Program-made: the position numbers and the translations under genes
Origin: Sanguibacter inulinus
GTDB lineage: Bacteria; Actinomycetota; Actinomycetes; Actinomycetales; Cellulomonadaceae
Direction: 5' to 3'
DNA length: 64,000 bases
Assembly (NCBI RefSeq): GCF_013415325.1
Contig: NZ_JACBYE010000005.1
Coordinates: forward strand, 62,001-126,000
The notes under the pieces: model-generated
Told to the model about the DNA's origin: nothing
Databases searched by the model: none
Seen by the model: only the letters and a program-made list of their open reading frames with translations
Shown here: positions 54,168 to 63,776 of the stretch, piece by piece
Layout: each line of letters opens with the position of its first letter
Position numbering within the stretch: position 1 is the stretch's first letter

Positions 54168-55790
54168 TCAGCCGAGGGTGTCGTAGATGGCCCGCCCGGC
54201 ACGCAGCGTCATGACGCAGGTCGGGGTGGCTGCGGGATCGGTGAGGTCCGGCAGCAGCGGGGTACCCGACCGTGCGTCCGTGCTCCAGGACGACAGCCCG
54301 GCGGCCTCGGACTGCACGGTGACCTGCTCGGCCCGCCAGACCGCCAGGTGCGCGGGCGCGCCGACCCGGATCTCACCGGCGCCGGTGTGGTCGAGCCCCG
54401 CCAGGCGCCAGCCGCCGCGCGTCGACGAACGGAACGCGGCCCGCGCGGAGATGCGCTGGTCGGCGGTGTGGTGGAACACGGCTGCACGGACTGCCGCCCA
54501 GGGATGCAGCGGCGTGACGGGCGCGTCAGAGCCGAAGGCCGTCGGGATGCCCGCCGACGCGATCGCGGCGAGGCGGTTCATGCCCGCCGCCCGCTCGTTG
54601 CCCAGGCGTGCCTCGTAGAGGCCTCCAGGGCCTCCCCAGGCGGCGTCGAAGCCCGGTTGCATGCTCAGACCCACACCGAGGGGAACGAGGGCCTGCAGGG
54701 CCGCGTCGTCGAGGAGCAGCGCGTGCTCGAGCCTGTGCCCGATCTTGCGCATGGCGCTGCGCGCCGTCTCGGCAGCCGCCGCGAGCCCGGCGAGCGCCGT
54801 GTCCATCGCGAGGTCGCCGATGACGTGGAAGCCGGCCTGGAGACCCGCCTCGGTCACGGCGAGCACGTGGTCGCGCACCTGGTCGGCGTCGAGGGAGAGC
54901 GCACCGGCGTGCCCGGGCGCGTCGGCGTACGGGGCCCGGAGCGCGGCCGTGCGCGCACCGATCGACCCGTCGACGTTGAGGTCACCTGCCAGACCTCGCA
55001 GGCCGGGGATCTGGCTCGCGATCTCCCGAGCCTCGTCGGCCGTGCGGCACAGCTCACCGCGATATCCGATGACGAGCGGCAGGCCTGAGTCGTCTGACGC
55101 CGTGAGCGCCAGGAGCGAGGCGAGGCCCTCGCGGGTGTCCAGGCCTGGTGCGCTGTTCTCGTGCACGCTGACCACACCCCTGGCCGCGGCTGCACGCAGG
55201 CCCGCCTCGACGAGCCTGTCCCGGGCCTGCGGTGACAGCGCTCGCGCGACACCTCGCGCTGCGACGTGCGCCTCCCCAGTGACGAAGCCGTCCTCACGCC
55301 AGCCGGGCAGACCGCGCAGCCCGGCCTCGTCGGCGAGCCTGCTGGAGACGACAGCGCAGTGCACGTCGGCCCGCGACGCGTACACGGCTGCGCCGCCGGT
55401 CATGGTGTCGATCTCGGCGGCCGTGGGCGGACGGGAGTCGTCCCACTGGCTCTCGTCCCAGCCGTGGGCGAGCAGCGGACCGTCGGCCGCTGAGTGCGAC
55501 CGGCTGCGCTCGGCGATCGCCTCGAGGGCCGCGGCGCGGGACGTCACGGCGCTGAGGTCGACCCCTGCCCGCGCGAGCGCCTCTTCGACGACGTGCACGT
55601 GCGCGTCGACGAAGCCGGGTGCCACGAGCGCCCCGTCGAGCTCGATCACCCTGTCGGCCCGGGCTGCCAGGCCGTCGGCGGTGTCGTTCGCGCCGATCCA
55701 GGTCACCACCCCGTCGTCGACGAGGATCGCCTCGGCGAAGGGGTCTGCCGGAGAGTGGATGATGCCGCCACGGAGCACGATGGAAGTCAC
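54168..55790 (-). CDS. YtcJ-like amidohydrolase
   Basis: 540 aa, amidohydrolase-3 type. Metal and catalytic features: VDAHVHVVEEAL, a Trp/Asp-rich block GWDESQWDDSRPPT, GFHVIGDLAMDTAL, KIGHRLEHALLL and FGSDAPVTPLHPW. It hydrolyses an amide or ester with a metal centre; the substrate is unknown. GTG 55790. Last gene of the leftward run after helY, separated from it by a hairpin. Confidence 0.87.
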   Translation of the reverse strand: MTSIVLRGGIIHSPADPFAEAILVDDGVVTWIGANDTADGLAARADRVIELDGALVAPGFVDAHVHVVEEALARAGVDLSAVTSRAAALEAIAERSRSHSAADGPLLAHGWDESQWDDSRPPTAAEIDTMTGGAAVYASRADVHCAVVSSRLADEAGLRGLPGWREDGFVTGEAHVAARGVARALSPQARDRLVEAGLRAAAARGVVSVHENSAPGLDTREGLASLLALTASDDSGLPLVIGYRGELCRTADEAREIASQIPGLRGLAGDLNVDGSIGARTAALRAPYADAPGHAGALSLDADQVRDHVLAVTEAGLQAGFHVIGDLAMDTALAGLAAAAETARSAMRKIGHRLEHALLLDDAALQALVPLGVGLSMQPGFDAAWGGPGGLYEARLGNERAAGMNRLAAIASAGIPTAFGSDAPVTPLHPWAAVRAAVFHHTADQRISARAAFRSSTRGGWRLAGLDHTGAGEIRVGAPAHLAVWRAEQVTVQSEAAGLSSWSTDARSGTPLLPDLTDPAATPTCVMTLRAGRAIYDTLG

Positions 55791-55830
55791 GACGAACCAC
55801 GATAGGCCACCTGTGGGCTCAGGTGATCCA

Positions 55831-55861
55831 CCGGGGGCGCAGACACCGCCTGCGCCCCCGG
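55831..55861 (-). terminator. Hairpin between helY and the amidohydrolase gene
   Basis: CCGGGGGCGCAG and CTGCGCCCCCGG form a perfect 12-bp stem with a 7-base loop, 20 bases after the helY stop. Confidence 0.7.
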
Positions 55862-55881
55862 GCGACGCGCGCGCCCACCGG

Positions 55882-58797
55882 TCACACGCTCGAGTACGCC
55901 ACCACCCCGCGCCGGATCGCGTCGATCGCCTTGTTCGCCGTCACCCTCACGTGGTCCTGAGGCGAGGCCTTGGTCAGCTGGCCGAGGACGTCGATGATCT
56001 GCTTGCACCACCTGACGAAGTCGCCGGCAGCCAGGTCGGTCCCCTTGAGCACCACGTCGAGGCTGCGTCCCGACGCCCACCTGTGCACGGCCTCGACCAG
56101 ACCCATGTCGAGGGGTCCGGTGGCCTCGAGCCTGTGGGCGTCCTCGAGGTCGTCGAGCGCCGACCAGATGCGCACCGTCGAGTCGAGGGCCAGCGCCAGG
56201 CGACCGTCGGGCCCGCCGGGGACATGCGGCTCGTCCTCGCGGTCGTCGCGGCGCGCCGAGTACACGACTGTCGAGACCGCCGCCGCCAGCCCTGCAGGGT
56301 CGAGGTCGTCCCAGACCCCTCGGCGCAGGCACTCGGCGAGCAGCAGGTCGCTCTCGGCGTAGAGCCGCTTGAGGCTCTCCCCCGCCCGGGTGACCACGAG
56401 CGCGCCGTGCTCGTCGCGCTCCAGGTACTCCAGGGTGCGCAGCACGTCGCAGATGCGGTCGAAGACCTTGGCGATCGAGCCGGTCCGCCCCTCGATGCGT
56501 CGCAGCAGGGCCTTGTGCTCCTTGTCGAGGGACTCCCAGCGCAACGCCCAGCGCGCGTGCGTCTCGCGGTCGGGGCACGAGTGGCAGGGGTGCGCACGGA
56601 GCGCCGCCTGGAGCCGGGCGAGCTCTGCGTCGTCACCGGCACCACGGCGTGTCGAGCGCCGACCGGGAACCTGCCCGTCGGCGGTGTCCGCGAAGGCCCC
56701 CAGACGGGTGTTCATCGACGAGACGAGGTCCCGCCGCGACCCGGGGTTGCGCGCGTTGAAGGACTTCGGGATCCGCACCTCGCCGACCACCCGCAACCCC
56801 TGCGGCACGTCGGCGACCGTGAGCTTCTTGACCTGCCTGTCCGTGCTGAGGATCGTCGGGCGCGGACCGTCGAAGCCACCGTCCGCCCCGGGGTCGAGCA
56901 CGAGGGCGTAGCCCGCGCGGCGACCCGACGGGATCTCGACGAGGTCGCCCCGCTGCAAGGCCTCCAGCGCCCGGACCACCTCGCTGCGTCGCTCGTTGGT
57001 CGCCCGCTTCGACAGCTCGGTCTCTCGCGCGGACAGCGCCTTGCGCAGCCGCATGTACTCCCGGAAGTCTCCCTGCTCGCACAGCATCGCCTCGGCGTAC
57101 CCGTCGAGTGCCTCCGAGCTCGCGGCAGCCTGCTTCGCCAGCCCCACGACACCGCGGTCCGCCTGGAACTGCGCGAAGGACGTCTCGAGGATCTCGCGGG
57201 CGCGCTCGCGGCCCACCTGGGACACGAGGTTGACGGCCATGTTGTACGTCGGGGCGAAGCTCGACTTGAGCGGGTAGAGCCGCTTGGAGGCGAGCCCTGC
57301 GAGGACGACGGGGTCGAGACCGGGGTGGTCGACGACGATCGCGTGACCCTCCACGTCGATGCCGCGTCGCCCGGCACGTCCGGTGAGCTGGGTGTACTCC
57401 CCCGGCGTGAGGTCGACGTGGGAGGACCCGTCCCACTTGACGAGCTTCTCGAGGACCACAGAGCGCGCCGGCATGTTGATGCCGAGGGCGAGGGTCTCGG
57501 TCGCGAAGACGATCTTGACCAGACCGGCGCTGAAGAGCTCTTCGACGGTCTCCTTGAACAGCGGGAGCATGCCGGCGTGGTGCGCGGCGATCCCACGGGT
57601 CAGGGCGTCGAGCCAGCCCCAGTACCCGAGGACGGCGAGGTCCTCGGAGGGGATGTTCGCGCAGCGGGCCTCGACGATCCCGCGGATGGTGAGCTCTTGC
57701 TCGGGGGTGGTCAGGCGCAGCCCGGAACCGACGCACTGCGCGACGGCTCCTTCGCAGCCCGCGCGGGAGAAGATGAAGTAGATGGCCGGGAGCAGCCGGG
57801 CACGGTCGAGCTCGTCGACCACGGTGAACCGTGCCGGTCCGCGTCGTCCGGTGGTCCCTGCGGAGCCGCGCGCGCTGTCCTTGCCCCGCGCGCCGGGTCC
57901 GCCCTGACCGCGGGCGCTGCGGTACCCGCGGCCCCGGCCGCCGCCTCCGCGGAAGGAGTCGCCCTGGCGCATGAGGGCGAGCAGGTCGGGGTTGATCGGC
58001 GGGTTGGGGCCCGGGGCCGTCGGGTCGACGGTGTGCGCGTAGAGGTCGAAGAGCCCACCAGGGGCGGCACCGCGCCGGGCGGCCACGACGTGCTGGCTCA
58101 GGGGGACGGGCCTGTGCTCGCTCACCACGACTGTCGTGTCGCCGCGGACCATCTCGAGCCAGTCGCCGAACTCTTCGGCGTTCGAGACCGTCGCCGACAG
58201 CGACACGAGCTGGACGTCGGCGGCGAGGTGGATGATGACCTCTTCCCAGACCGAACCGCGGAACCTGTCGGCGAGGTAGTGCACCTCGTCCATGACCACG
58301 AAGCCGAGGTTGTCGAGGGTCGGCGATCCCGCGTAGAGCATGTTGCGCAGCACCTCGGTCGTCATGATGACGACGGGTGCCTCACCGTTGATGGTGGTGT
58401 CACCGGTCAGCAGACCGACCTTGTCGGCTCCGTAGCGGGCGACGAGGTCGGCGTACTTCTGGTTGCTGAGCGCCTTGATGGGGGTCGTGTAGAACGCCTT
58501 GCGACCACCGGTGACGGCGAGGTGGATCGCGAACTCTCCGACGATCGTCTTGCCGGCGCCTGTGGGGGCTGCGACCAGCACACCGTGGCCGCGCTCGAGC
58601 GCTGCGCAGGCCTCGAGCTGGAAGTCGTCGAGCTCGAAGTCGAGGGTCTGACGGAAGGCGGTGACCTCGCGGGACTCGAGCTCGGCCCGCTGGCGGTACT
58701 GCTGGTAGCGCTCGGCGGGGCTCGGCCCGCTCGAGGTGGACCGGGTGCTGGTCTGCGGGGTGGGTGCGGACCTGCGGCGTCGTGAAGGGGGTGCCAT
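55882..58797 (-). CDS. helY: DEAD/DEAH-box helicase HelY (Ski2/Mtr4-like)
   Basis: 971 aa. Helicase motifs: APTGAGKT, TPIKALSNQK, MDEVHYLADRFRG, SLSATVSN, LALGINMPARSVV and QLTGRAGRRGID. A C-terminal DSHCT domain (from about residue 790) is shared with Mtr4 and Ski2. Residues ~278-322, between the two RecA-like domains, are a Gly/Arg-rich insertion that looks disordered. Likely an RNA helicase in RNA decay or processing. In Mycobacterium helY is next to tatC-tatA-pafC-pafB; here a diacylglycerol kinase gene is inserted between helY and tatC. Confidence 0.94.
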   Translation of the reverse strand: MAPPSRRRRSAPTPQTSTRSTSSGPSPAERYQQYRQRAELESREVTAFRQTLDFELDDFQLEACAALERGHGVLVAAPTGAGKTIVGEFAIHLAVTGGRKAFYTTPIKALSNQKYADLVARYGADKVGLLTGDTTINGEAPVVIMTTEVLRNMLYAGSPTLDNLGFVVMDEVHYLADRFRGSVWEEVIIHLAADVQLVSLSATVSNAEEFGDWLEMVRGDTTVVVSEHRPVPLSQHVVAARRGAAPGGLFDLYAHTVDPTAPGPNPPINPDLLALMRQGDSFRGGGGRGRGYRSARGQGGPGARGKDSARGSAGTTGRRGPARFTVVDELDRARLLPAIYFIFSRAGCEGAVAQCVGSGLRLTTPEQELTIRGIVEARCANIPSEDLAVLGYWGWLDALTRGIAAHHAGMLPLFKETVEELFSAGLVKIVFATETLALGINMPARSVVLEKLVKWDGSSHVDLTPGEYTQLTGRAGRRGIDVEGHAIVVDHPGLDPVVLAGLASKRLYPLKSSFAPTYNMAVNLVSQVGRERAREILETSFAQFQADRGVVGLAKQAAASSEALDGYAEAMLCEQGDFREYMRLRKALSARETELSKRATNERRSEVVRALEALQRGDLVEIPSGRRAGYALVLDPGADGGFDGPRPTILSTDRQVKKLTVADVPQGLRVVGEVRIPKSFNARNPGSRRDLVSSMNTRLGAFADTADGQVPGRRSTRRGAGDDAELARLQAALRAHPCHSCPDRETHARWALRWESLDKEHKALLRRIEGRTGSIAKVFDRICDVLRTLEYLERDEHGALVVTRAGESLKRLYAESDLLLAECLRRGVWDDLDPAGLAAAVSTVVYSARRDDREDEPHVPGGPDGRLALALDSTVRIWSALDDLEDAHRLEATGPLDMGLVEAVHRWASGRSLDVVLKGTDLAAGDFVRWCKQIIDVLGQLTKASPQDHVRVTANKAIDAIRRGVVAYSSV

Positions 58798-58884
58798 GCG
58801 TCCAGCCTAGGACGCTGTCGGCGGGTCCGCGGTCTGGAGGCCGGCGGCGGCAGGCTTCCCTGACGTGTTGTCTCGGTCTGCTCC

Positions 58885-59907
58885 TCAGGCCAGCACGCGC
58901 AGCGCCCCGGGGTGCACCTGGGCGCGCAGCGGCACGGGCCCGACGACCTCGCCGTCGGCGAAGGCCACCGGGGGCACGCGGCCGTCGCCGCTGGCCTCGA
59001 TGACGACGCTCGTCGTGCGGACCACGTGCACGGCCGGGTGGCTCAGGTGGGTGCCCCTGTACAGCCGGGGGAAGAGCCTCAGGATGCCGCGGCGCGAGAG
59101 CTCGGTCGCGTAGACGACGTCGAGGAGCCCGTCGTCGACAGCGGCGTCGGGGGCGATGCGCAGCCCGCCGCCGATCTGGGAGGAGCTGGCCACGGCGACG
59201 AGTGTCCCGCGGAAGGTCTGCGTCCCGGCGTCGGTCGTGAGCCTGTACCCGTAGGGCGAGAACCCGGCGAGGCAGGCGAAGACCGCCCGCACGTAGCGGC
59301 CGTGGCCCGAGGGCCAGCTGTAGGTGTTGGCGCGGGCGTTGACGTCGGCGTCGAGCCCGAGGGACAGGACCCCTGCGTACCAGCGGCCACCCCAGGCGTC
59401 GTCGCCGTGGGCGGGGTCGTGCGGCCGACCACCTGGCACGACGGCTTCGACGTGCACGGCGTCGACGGCTCGCGCTGGCCGCTCGAGGGCGGCGACGACC
59501 TGGGCTACCGACGCGGTGACGTCGTGGACAGGGAGCCCGAGGACCTGCGCGAAGTCGTTGCCCGACCCCGTGGCCACGACGGCGAGCGGTGTGGGTGTCT
59601 CGACCGTCGCGTTGACGCCGAGGTGCACCATGCCGTCTCCCCCGACGACGACGAGCGCATCGAGCCCGTCGAGGGCCGCTGCGCGGGCACGGGCGACGGC
59701 GTCGGCGACCGAGGCTCCCGAGACGTCGAGGACCTCGATACCGGCTCGGGTGAGGAGCTGTGAGGCCAGCAGCCCGGCCTCGCGTCCGCGGCCGTGCCCC
59801 GCGGTCGGGTTGACGACGAGGCCGACGGTGCGGCGGGCCGGGGGCCGGTCACCATCGCCCGTCGAGGCTCTGGCGACCGGCCCGCCTCGTGCGGGGGTCG
59901 TGGTCAC
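58885..59907 (-). CDS. Diacylglycerol kinase-family lipid kinase
   Basis: 340 aa. The nucleotide-binding GGDGMVHLGVN motif and ATGSGNDFAQVLGLP identify a DagK-type lipid kinase; a second beta-rich domain follows from about residue 165 (GVLSLGLDADVNARA). It phosphorylates diacylglycerol or a related lipid at the membrane. GTG 59907, 10 bases after tatC, so in the same transcript. The first 25 residues are Pro/Arg-rich. Confidence 0.91.
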   Translation of the reverse strand: MTTTPARGGPVARASTGDGDRPPARRTVGLVVNPTAGHGRGREAGLLASQLLTRAGIEVLDVSGASVADAVARARAAALDGLDALVVVGGDGMVHLGVNATVETPTPLAVVATGSGNDFAQVLGLPVHDVTASVAQVVAALERPARAVDAVHVEAVVPGGRPHDPAHGDDAWGGRWYAGVLSLGLDADVNARANTYSWPSGHGRYVRAVFACLAGFSPYGYRLTTDAGTQTFRGTLVAVASSSQIGGGLRIAPDAAVDDGLLDVVYATELSRRGILRLFPRLYRGTHLSHPAVHVVRTTSVVIEASGDGRVPPVAFADGEVVGPVPLRAQVHPGALRVLA

Positions 59908-59917
59908 AGGTGCACGG

Positions 59918-60745
59918 TCAGACGTCGTACGCGTCGATCTCGGCGTCGCGCTCAGCCGTGCGCTTGTCGACCGCGCGGTCTCGCAGGACGCAGACCCCGA
60001 GGGCCGCGAAGTACAAGATCACGATGGGCAGCGCCACGAGGATCATGGTGAGCGCGTCGGGGGTCGGGGTCATGACGGCGGCGAAGGTGAAGGCGATGAC
60101 GATGGCCCACCGCCACCCCCTCGCCCAGGTCTCGGCCCGGACCAGACCCGCGAAGGTCAGGGCGACCATGACGACGGGCAGCACGAAGGCCAGGCCGAAG
60201 GCGAGCAGCAGCCGCATGACAAAGCTCAGGTACGTCTGCGCGTCCTGGAAGTTCGTCGCACCCTCGGGGAGGAAGTCGGTGAGGATCTTCACGGCGTGCG
60301 GCAGGATCATCCAGGCCATGAAGGCGCCGGCGAGGAAGAGCGGGACCGCCGAGCCGAGGAAGCCGAAGGTGTAGCGCTTCTCCTTGCTGGTCAGTCCCGG
60401 GGTGATGAAGGACCACAGCTGGAACAGCCACCACGGGCTGGTGATGATCACGCCGATGAACAGCGAGATCTTGATCTTCATGTCGAGGGCCGTGGCCATG
60501 CCGCCGAAGTTGATGTTGATCGGCTGGTTGAGGCGCGCGGCAGCGTCGAGAAGAGGCTCTTGCAGCAGGTTGAACACAGGGTCGTACAAGAACCAGCCGC
60601 CGACGGCGCCGACGACGATGCCGAGGGCGGCGAGGAAGAGTCGCCGGCGGAGCTCGAGGAGATGGCCGCGCAGGGGCATCTTGCCCTTCGCGGCCAGCTT
60701 CTCGGCGCGCTCCTCAGACCGGCGGGAGCCTTGCGCCACGCTCAC
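59918..60745 (-). CDS. tatC: Twin-arginine translocase subunit TatC
   Basis: 275 aa, six membrane spans. The N-terminal [20 protein letters not shown] holds the conserved HLLELRRR motif that contacts the twin-arginine signal peptide, and FxxG/P turns ([22 protein letters not shown]) are typical. It recognises folded Tat substrates. GTG 60745 overlaps the tatA stop (GTGA). Confidence 0.96.
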   Translation of the reverse strand: MSVAQGSRRSEERAEKLAAKGKMPLRGHLLELRRRLFLAALGIVVGAVGGWFLYDPVFNLLQEPLLDAAARLNQPININFGGMATALDMKIKISLFIGVIITSPWWLFQLWSFITPGLTSKEKRYTFGFLGSAVPLFLAGAFMAWMILPHAVKILTDFLPEGATNFQDAQTYLSFVMRLLLAFGLAFVLPVVMVALTFAGLVRAETWARGWRWAIVIAFTFAAVMTPTPDALTMILVALPIVILYFAALGVCVLRDRAVDKRTAERDAEIDAYDV

Positions 60746-61029
60746 GCCTGCGGCGGGGTGGTGCTCCCGGACGGTGTCCGCGGCGGGTTGGCGGTGACGT
60801 CCACGGGGGTGACAGGGGGTGTGGCTGCGCCCTGCTCAGGGGTGACGACCTGGACCGTGGGCGCGGGCTTGTCGTCGTCCTCGGTCAGCTCCTTCATCTC
60901 CTTCTTGAAGATCTTCAGGGACTGGCCGACGCTCTTGGCGAGGTCAGGGAGCTTCTTCGCCCCGAAGAGCAGCACGATGATGATGAGCAAGATGAGCAGG
61001 TGCGTGGGCTTGACAGCGTTCCCAAACAT
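60742..61029 (-). CDS. tatA: Twin-arginine translocase subunit TatA
   Basis: 95 aa. One N-terminal span ([24 protein letters not shown]) followed by an amphipathic helix and a Pro/Thr-rich tail is the standard TatA layout; FGAKKLP is the hinge. It forms the export pore with TatC. ATG 61029 has AGGAGG 6 bases upstream. A TACGAT box on the minus strand (61061-61066) may provide an additional promoter. Confidence 0.96.
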   Translation of the reverse strand: MFGNAVKPTHLLILLIIIVLLFGAKKLPDLAKSVGQSLKIFKKEMKELTEDDDKPAPTVQVVTPEQGAATPPVTPVDVTANPPRTPSGSTTPPQA

Positions 61030-61191
61030 GGGTGCCTCCTGGTGTGGGCGTGGTCGTTCCATCGTAGATCCGGTGACGCACTGCGAAGGGTACCTGCCCG
61101 AAGTATCTGCCTGGTGCAGGCGCTTCTTCGTCGAAGCGCTTCACCCAGTCTGCACCACGCGAGGCCCGCGCTCAATGCCGCTGGCACATCG

Positions 61192-61524
61192 TCAGAGGTC
61201 GATGGTGCGCCACGTCTCGTAGCGGTCCGCGTCTGCGGCGTAGCGTGCGCGGCGCCGGCTGCGACGCCGCGCACGGCGGTCCGCGACGAGCTCGGCGAGG
61301 TCGTGGCGGGCGGCCGCGTCGGCGAAGACGTCGACGCCTCGCGGCTCTGGCCCGACGGGGACGCCCTCGAGGGCCTCGACCCGTTCGGCGAACCTCTCGA
61401 GGGTGGACAGGGCCTCACCGCCTGTACGTGCCGTGCGGCGCAGGCGCCGCCAGAGGGAGCGCGCGAGCAGGACCGCACCCGCGAGGGCGGCGACCACGAG
61501 GACGAACCAGATCCAGAACCACAT
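61192..61524 (-). CDS. Small membrane protein of unknown function
   Basis: 110 aa. One N-terminal membrane span (WFWIWFVLVVAALAGAVLL) is followed by a basic segment, a short coiled-coil-like helix (ALSTLERFAERVEALEG) and an Arg-rich C terminus. No family is recognised with certainty, but small proteins of this layout between pafC and tatA occur in other Micrococcales. ATG 61524 is 10 bases after the pafC stop, so co-transcribed. Confidence 0.65.
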   Translation of the reverse strand: MWFWIWFVLVVAALAGAVLLARSLWRRLRRTARTGGEALSTLERFAERVEALEGVPVGPEPRGVDVFADAAARHDLAELVADRRARRRSRRRARYAADADRYETWRTIDL

Positions 61525-61534
61525 GCGAGCCAGC

Positions 61535-62647
61535 CTAGGCCCCGACGGGGGGCTGCACGTCCTGAGCGGCCCCGTCTGCCCTGCCAGCACTGTCGAGGTC
61601 GTCGGCACCGGCAGCACCCTCGGCGCGGGCTGCGCGCTGCGTACCGTCAGCGCCCTCGCCACGCTCTGCACTCTCGTCCCCGTGCAACCCCAGCGCCTCG
61701 TACTCCGCGAGAGCCAGGCGTGCGGCGACCGCGACGTCTTCGCGGACCTCGTCGGGCCCGACCGCGATGAGCCGCGGGGCATTGCGCAGGAGGAAGAGGC
61801 GCAACCACGACGGGTTCGCGACGCGCAGCGTCACGGCGAAGCGGGTCTCGTCGATGTTCGTCACGGACTCGACGGGGACCTGCTCGGCGATCCACCGCGC
61901 CTGGGCCGAGAGCACGAGCTCGACGACGGTGTCTCCTGCGGGCCTGTAGGCGCGGGTCCCCTCGGACCGGCCGGCGGTGTGCGTGACAGGTTCGTCGACC
62001 ACCTCGGCCGCGAGGATCCTGTCGGTGCGGAAGGTCCGCTCCCCCTGTGCGTCCAGGCACCACGCGTGCAGGTACGTCACGTCGTCCGAGGGGACCAGGC
62101 GGAAGGGCTCGACGACACGTCGGGTCGTCACGTCTGAGGCGTCGACGTAGTCGATCCGGAGCCTGCGGCCCGTGGTCGTGGCAGACCGGATCGCCGCGAG
62201 GACCTCCTGCGACGCGTCGACCGTCACGCGGACGTCGAGCGCAGACGCCGCGTCCCCCGTGGCGACGGTCAGCTTGGTCAGGGCCGACTCGACCACCCGC
62301 GCCTGCTCGTCGTCGCCCGAGGCCGACACGGCCTCGCGCAGCGCCCGGAGCGCGGCGATGAGGGCGATGCCCTCCCGGGTGCCTAGCCGCAGCGGGCGGG
62401 TCATGCCGCGGGCCTCGGTGAGGTGCACGACGCCGCGGTCGTAGGAGTCGGCGTCGAAGTCGATGAGGTCGTCCGGCCAGTAGCCCGGGGTCCCCGACAC
62501 CCACAGGGTGTCGACGTCGGCGAGGATCTGCTTCGCGGTGACACCGAAGTGCCGCGCGAGCTCGTCCACGGGGACGGGGCCCGAGGCCTCGAGGAAGGAG
62601 ACCAGACCGACGAGGCGCACGAAGCGCTCTGTCGCCCGCTCAGCCAC
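61535..62647 (-). CDS. pafC: PafC, WYL-domain transcriptional regulator
   Basis: 370 aa. An N-terminal winged helix (VDELARHFGVTAKQILADVDTLW) and a WYL domain (LRIDYVDASDVTTRRVVEPFRLV and TYLHAWCLDAQGERTFRTDRI, in parts) define the family. With PafB it activates the LexA-independent DNA-damage regulon in actinobacteria, with single-stranded DNA as the likely signal. The C-terminal ~50 residues are an extra Ala/Gly/Asp-rich tail. Start overlaps pafB by 8 bases. Confidence 0.93.
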   Translation of the reverse strand: MAERATERFVRLVGLVSFLEASGPVPVDELARHFGVTAKQILADVDTLWVSGTPGYWPDDLIDFDADSYDRGVVHLTEARGMTRPLRLGTREGIALIAALRALREAVSASGDDEQARVVESALTKLTVATGDAASALDVRVTVDASQEVLAAIRSATTTGRRLRIDYVDASDVTTRRVVEPFRLVPSDDVTYLHAWCLDAQGERTFRTDRILAAEVVDEPVTHTAGRSEGTRAYRPAGDTVVELVLSAQARWIAEQVPVESVTNIDETRFAVTLRVANPSWLRLFLLRNAPRLIAVGPDEVREDVAVAARLALAEYEALGLHGDESAERGEGADGTQRAARAEGAAGADDLDSAGRADGAAQDVQPPVGA

Positions 62648-63653
62648 GGTGCGCTCCTTCGGTCGGTCCGGTGAGTCTGGTCGCGGCGAGCAGCCGGTCG
62701 ATCACGGCGGCGCGCACGTCCGGGGGGTCGAGCACGACGACAGCGTCACCGTACCCGGCGACCTCGTCCGCGATCGTCCTCACCGACGTGAAGTCCACCA
62801 CGACGACGTCCCGGCCTGGCACCGCACCACCGGTCTCGTCGCCGTGGACCCGCGCACGGGCACGCAGCGCACCGGCCCGCTCGGGCCGCAGCGCGAGGAC
62901 GGCCGAGCGCAGCGGCGCCGGGCGACGCAACCCGATGAGCGCGTCGGCGTCGAGGTCTGCGGGGATGTCGAAGGCCCCGGCTGGTCCGGTGGCCCGCACC
63001 TGTCCCTCCACCCGGGTCAGCTTGAAGGCGCGTGCGGCGCGCCGGTCCTGGTCGTGCCCGAGGAGGTACCAGCCGCCGTCGCGGACGACCACGCGCCACG
63101 GCTCGACAGTCCGCCGCAGTACCTGTCCCGTGCTCGCGGCCCTGTAGGTGAAGGTGACCGCGCGACGCTCGACGACGGCGTCGAGCAGGGTCTCGTAGGC
63201 GTCGGAGACAGAGCGGACCTGCGGGGCCAGACCCGCCACGGCGTCGGCGGCCTCACCGAGCTCGGCCGACTCCCCCGCCGACCGCAACTTCGTCAGTGCC
63301 CGTGTCGTGTCCACGGCGACCGCGCTGTCCTGCCAGAACTGGGCGGCGAGCGAGAGCACACCGAGCTCGGCCGGGGTGAGGTCGACCTCCTCGAGGGCGT
63401 ACGCGTCCTTGTCGATCCTGTACCCCACGTCCTGCGCGTGCCCGCCCGAGTCGACCGTGACGATCGGGACGCCGAGGGCACGCAGGGAGTCCTTGTCACG
63501 CTCGAACATCCGCTCGAAGGCCTCGGTCGTCGCCGCCTCGTCGTAGCCCGCCACGGATGCGCGGACGTCGTCCTTGGTCATGCGCAACGGCGTGTTCATG
63601 AGCGCGATGACGAGGTTCAGGAGTCGGGCAGCAGGTGGGGTGGTCGCAGGCAC
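62640..63653 (-). CDS. pafB: PafB, WYL-domain transcriptional regulator
   Basis: 337 aa. N-terminal winged helix (LLNLVIALMNTPLRMTKDDVRASVAGY, in parts) with DKDSLRALGVPI typical of PafB, then the WYL domain (VTFTYRAASTGQVLRRTVEPWRVV and GGWYLLGHDQDRRAARAFKLTRV, in parts). It works with PafC. GTG 63653. First gene of the leftward operon pafB-pafC-orf-tatA-tatC-dgk-helY. pafA, pup and proteasome genes, usually nearby, are not in the window. Confidence 0.93.
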   Translation of the reverse strand: MPATTPPAARLLNLVIALMNTPLRMTKDDVRASVAGYDEAATTEAFERMFERDKDSLRALGVPIVTVDSGGHAQDVGYRIDKDAYALEEVDLTPAELGVLSLAAQFWQDSAVAVDTTRALTKLRSAGESAELGEAADAVAGLAPQVRSVSDAYETLLDAVVERRAVTFTYRAASTGQVLRRTVEPWRVVVRDGGWYLLGHDQDRRAARAFKLTRVEGQVRATGPAGAFDIPADLDADALIGLRRPAPLRSAVLALRPERAGALRARARVHGDETGGAVPGRDVVVVDFTSVRTIADEVAGYGDAVVVLDPPDVRAAVIDRLLAATRLTGPTEGAHRG

Positions 63654-63763
63654 GCCCCTACGCTAGCGCCCGCCACGCGCGCGCAACGCCCGACACGAGA
63701 CGGCCGTGGTGGGTGAGGAGACCGGAGGGAGGCTGTGGACCACCGGACTCCCGCGACGTCGAG

Positions 63764-63769
63764 TAGCGT
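63764..63769 (+). promoter_or_regulatory. -10 box of a leaderless DUF3866 promoter
   Basis: TAGCGT ends 7 bases before GTG 63777, with no ribosome-binding site. Confidence 0.45.
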
Positions 63770-63776
63770 CTGACCC

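Noticed and set aside
54661-58785. 1374-codon open frame on the + strand opposite the amidohydrolase and helY genes
   Set aside because: Shadow of two genes with complete catalytic motifs on the other strand; composition is Arg/Ser/Pro-biased as in frame shadows.
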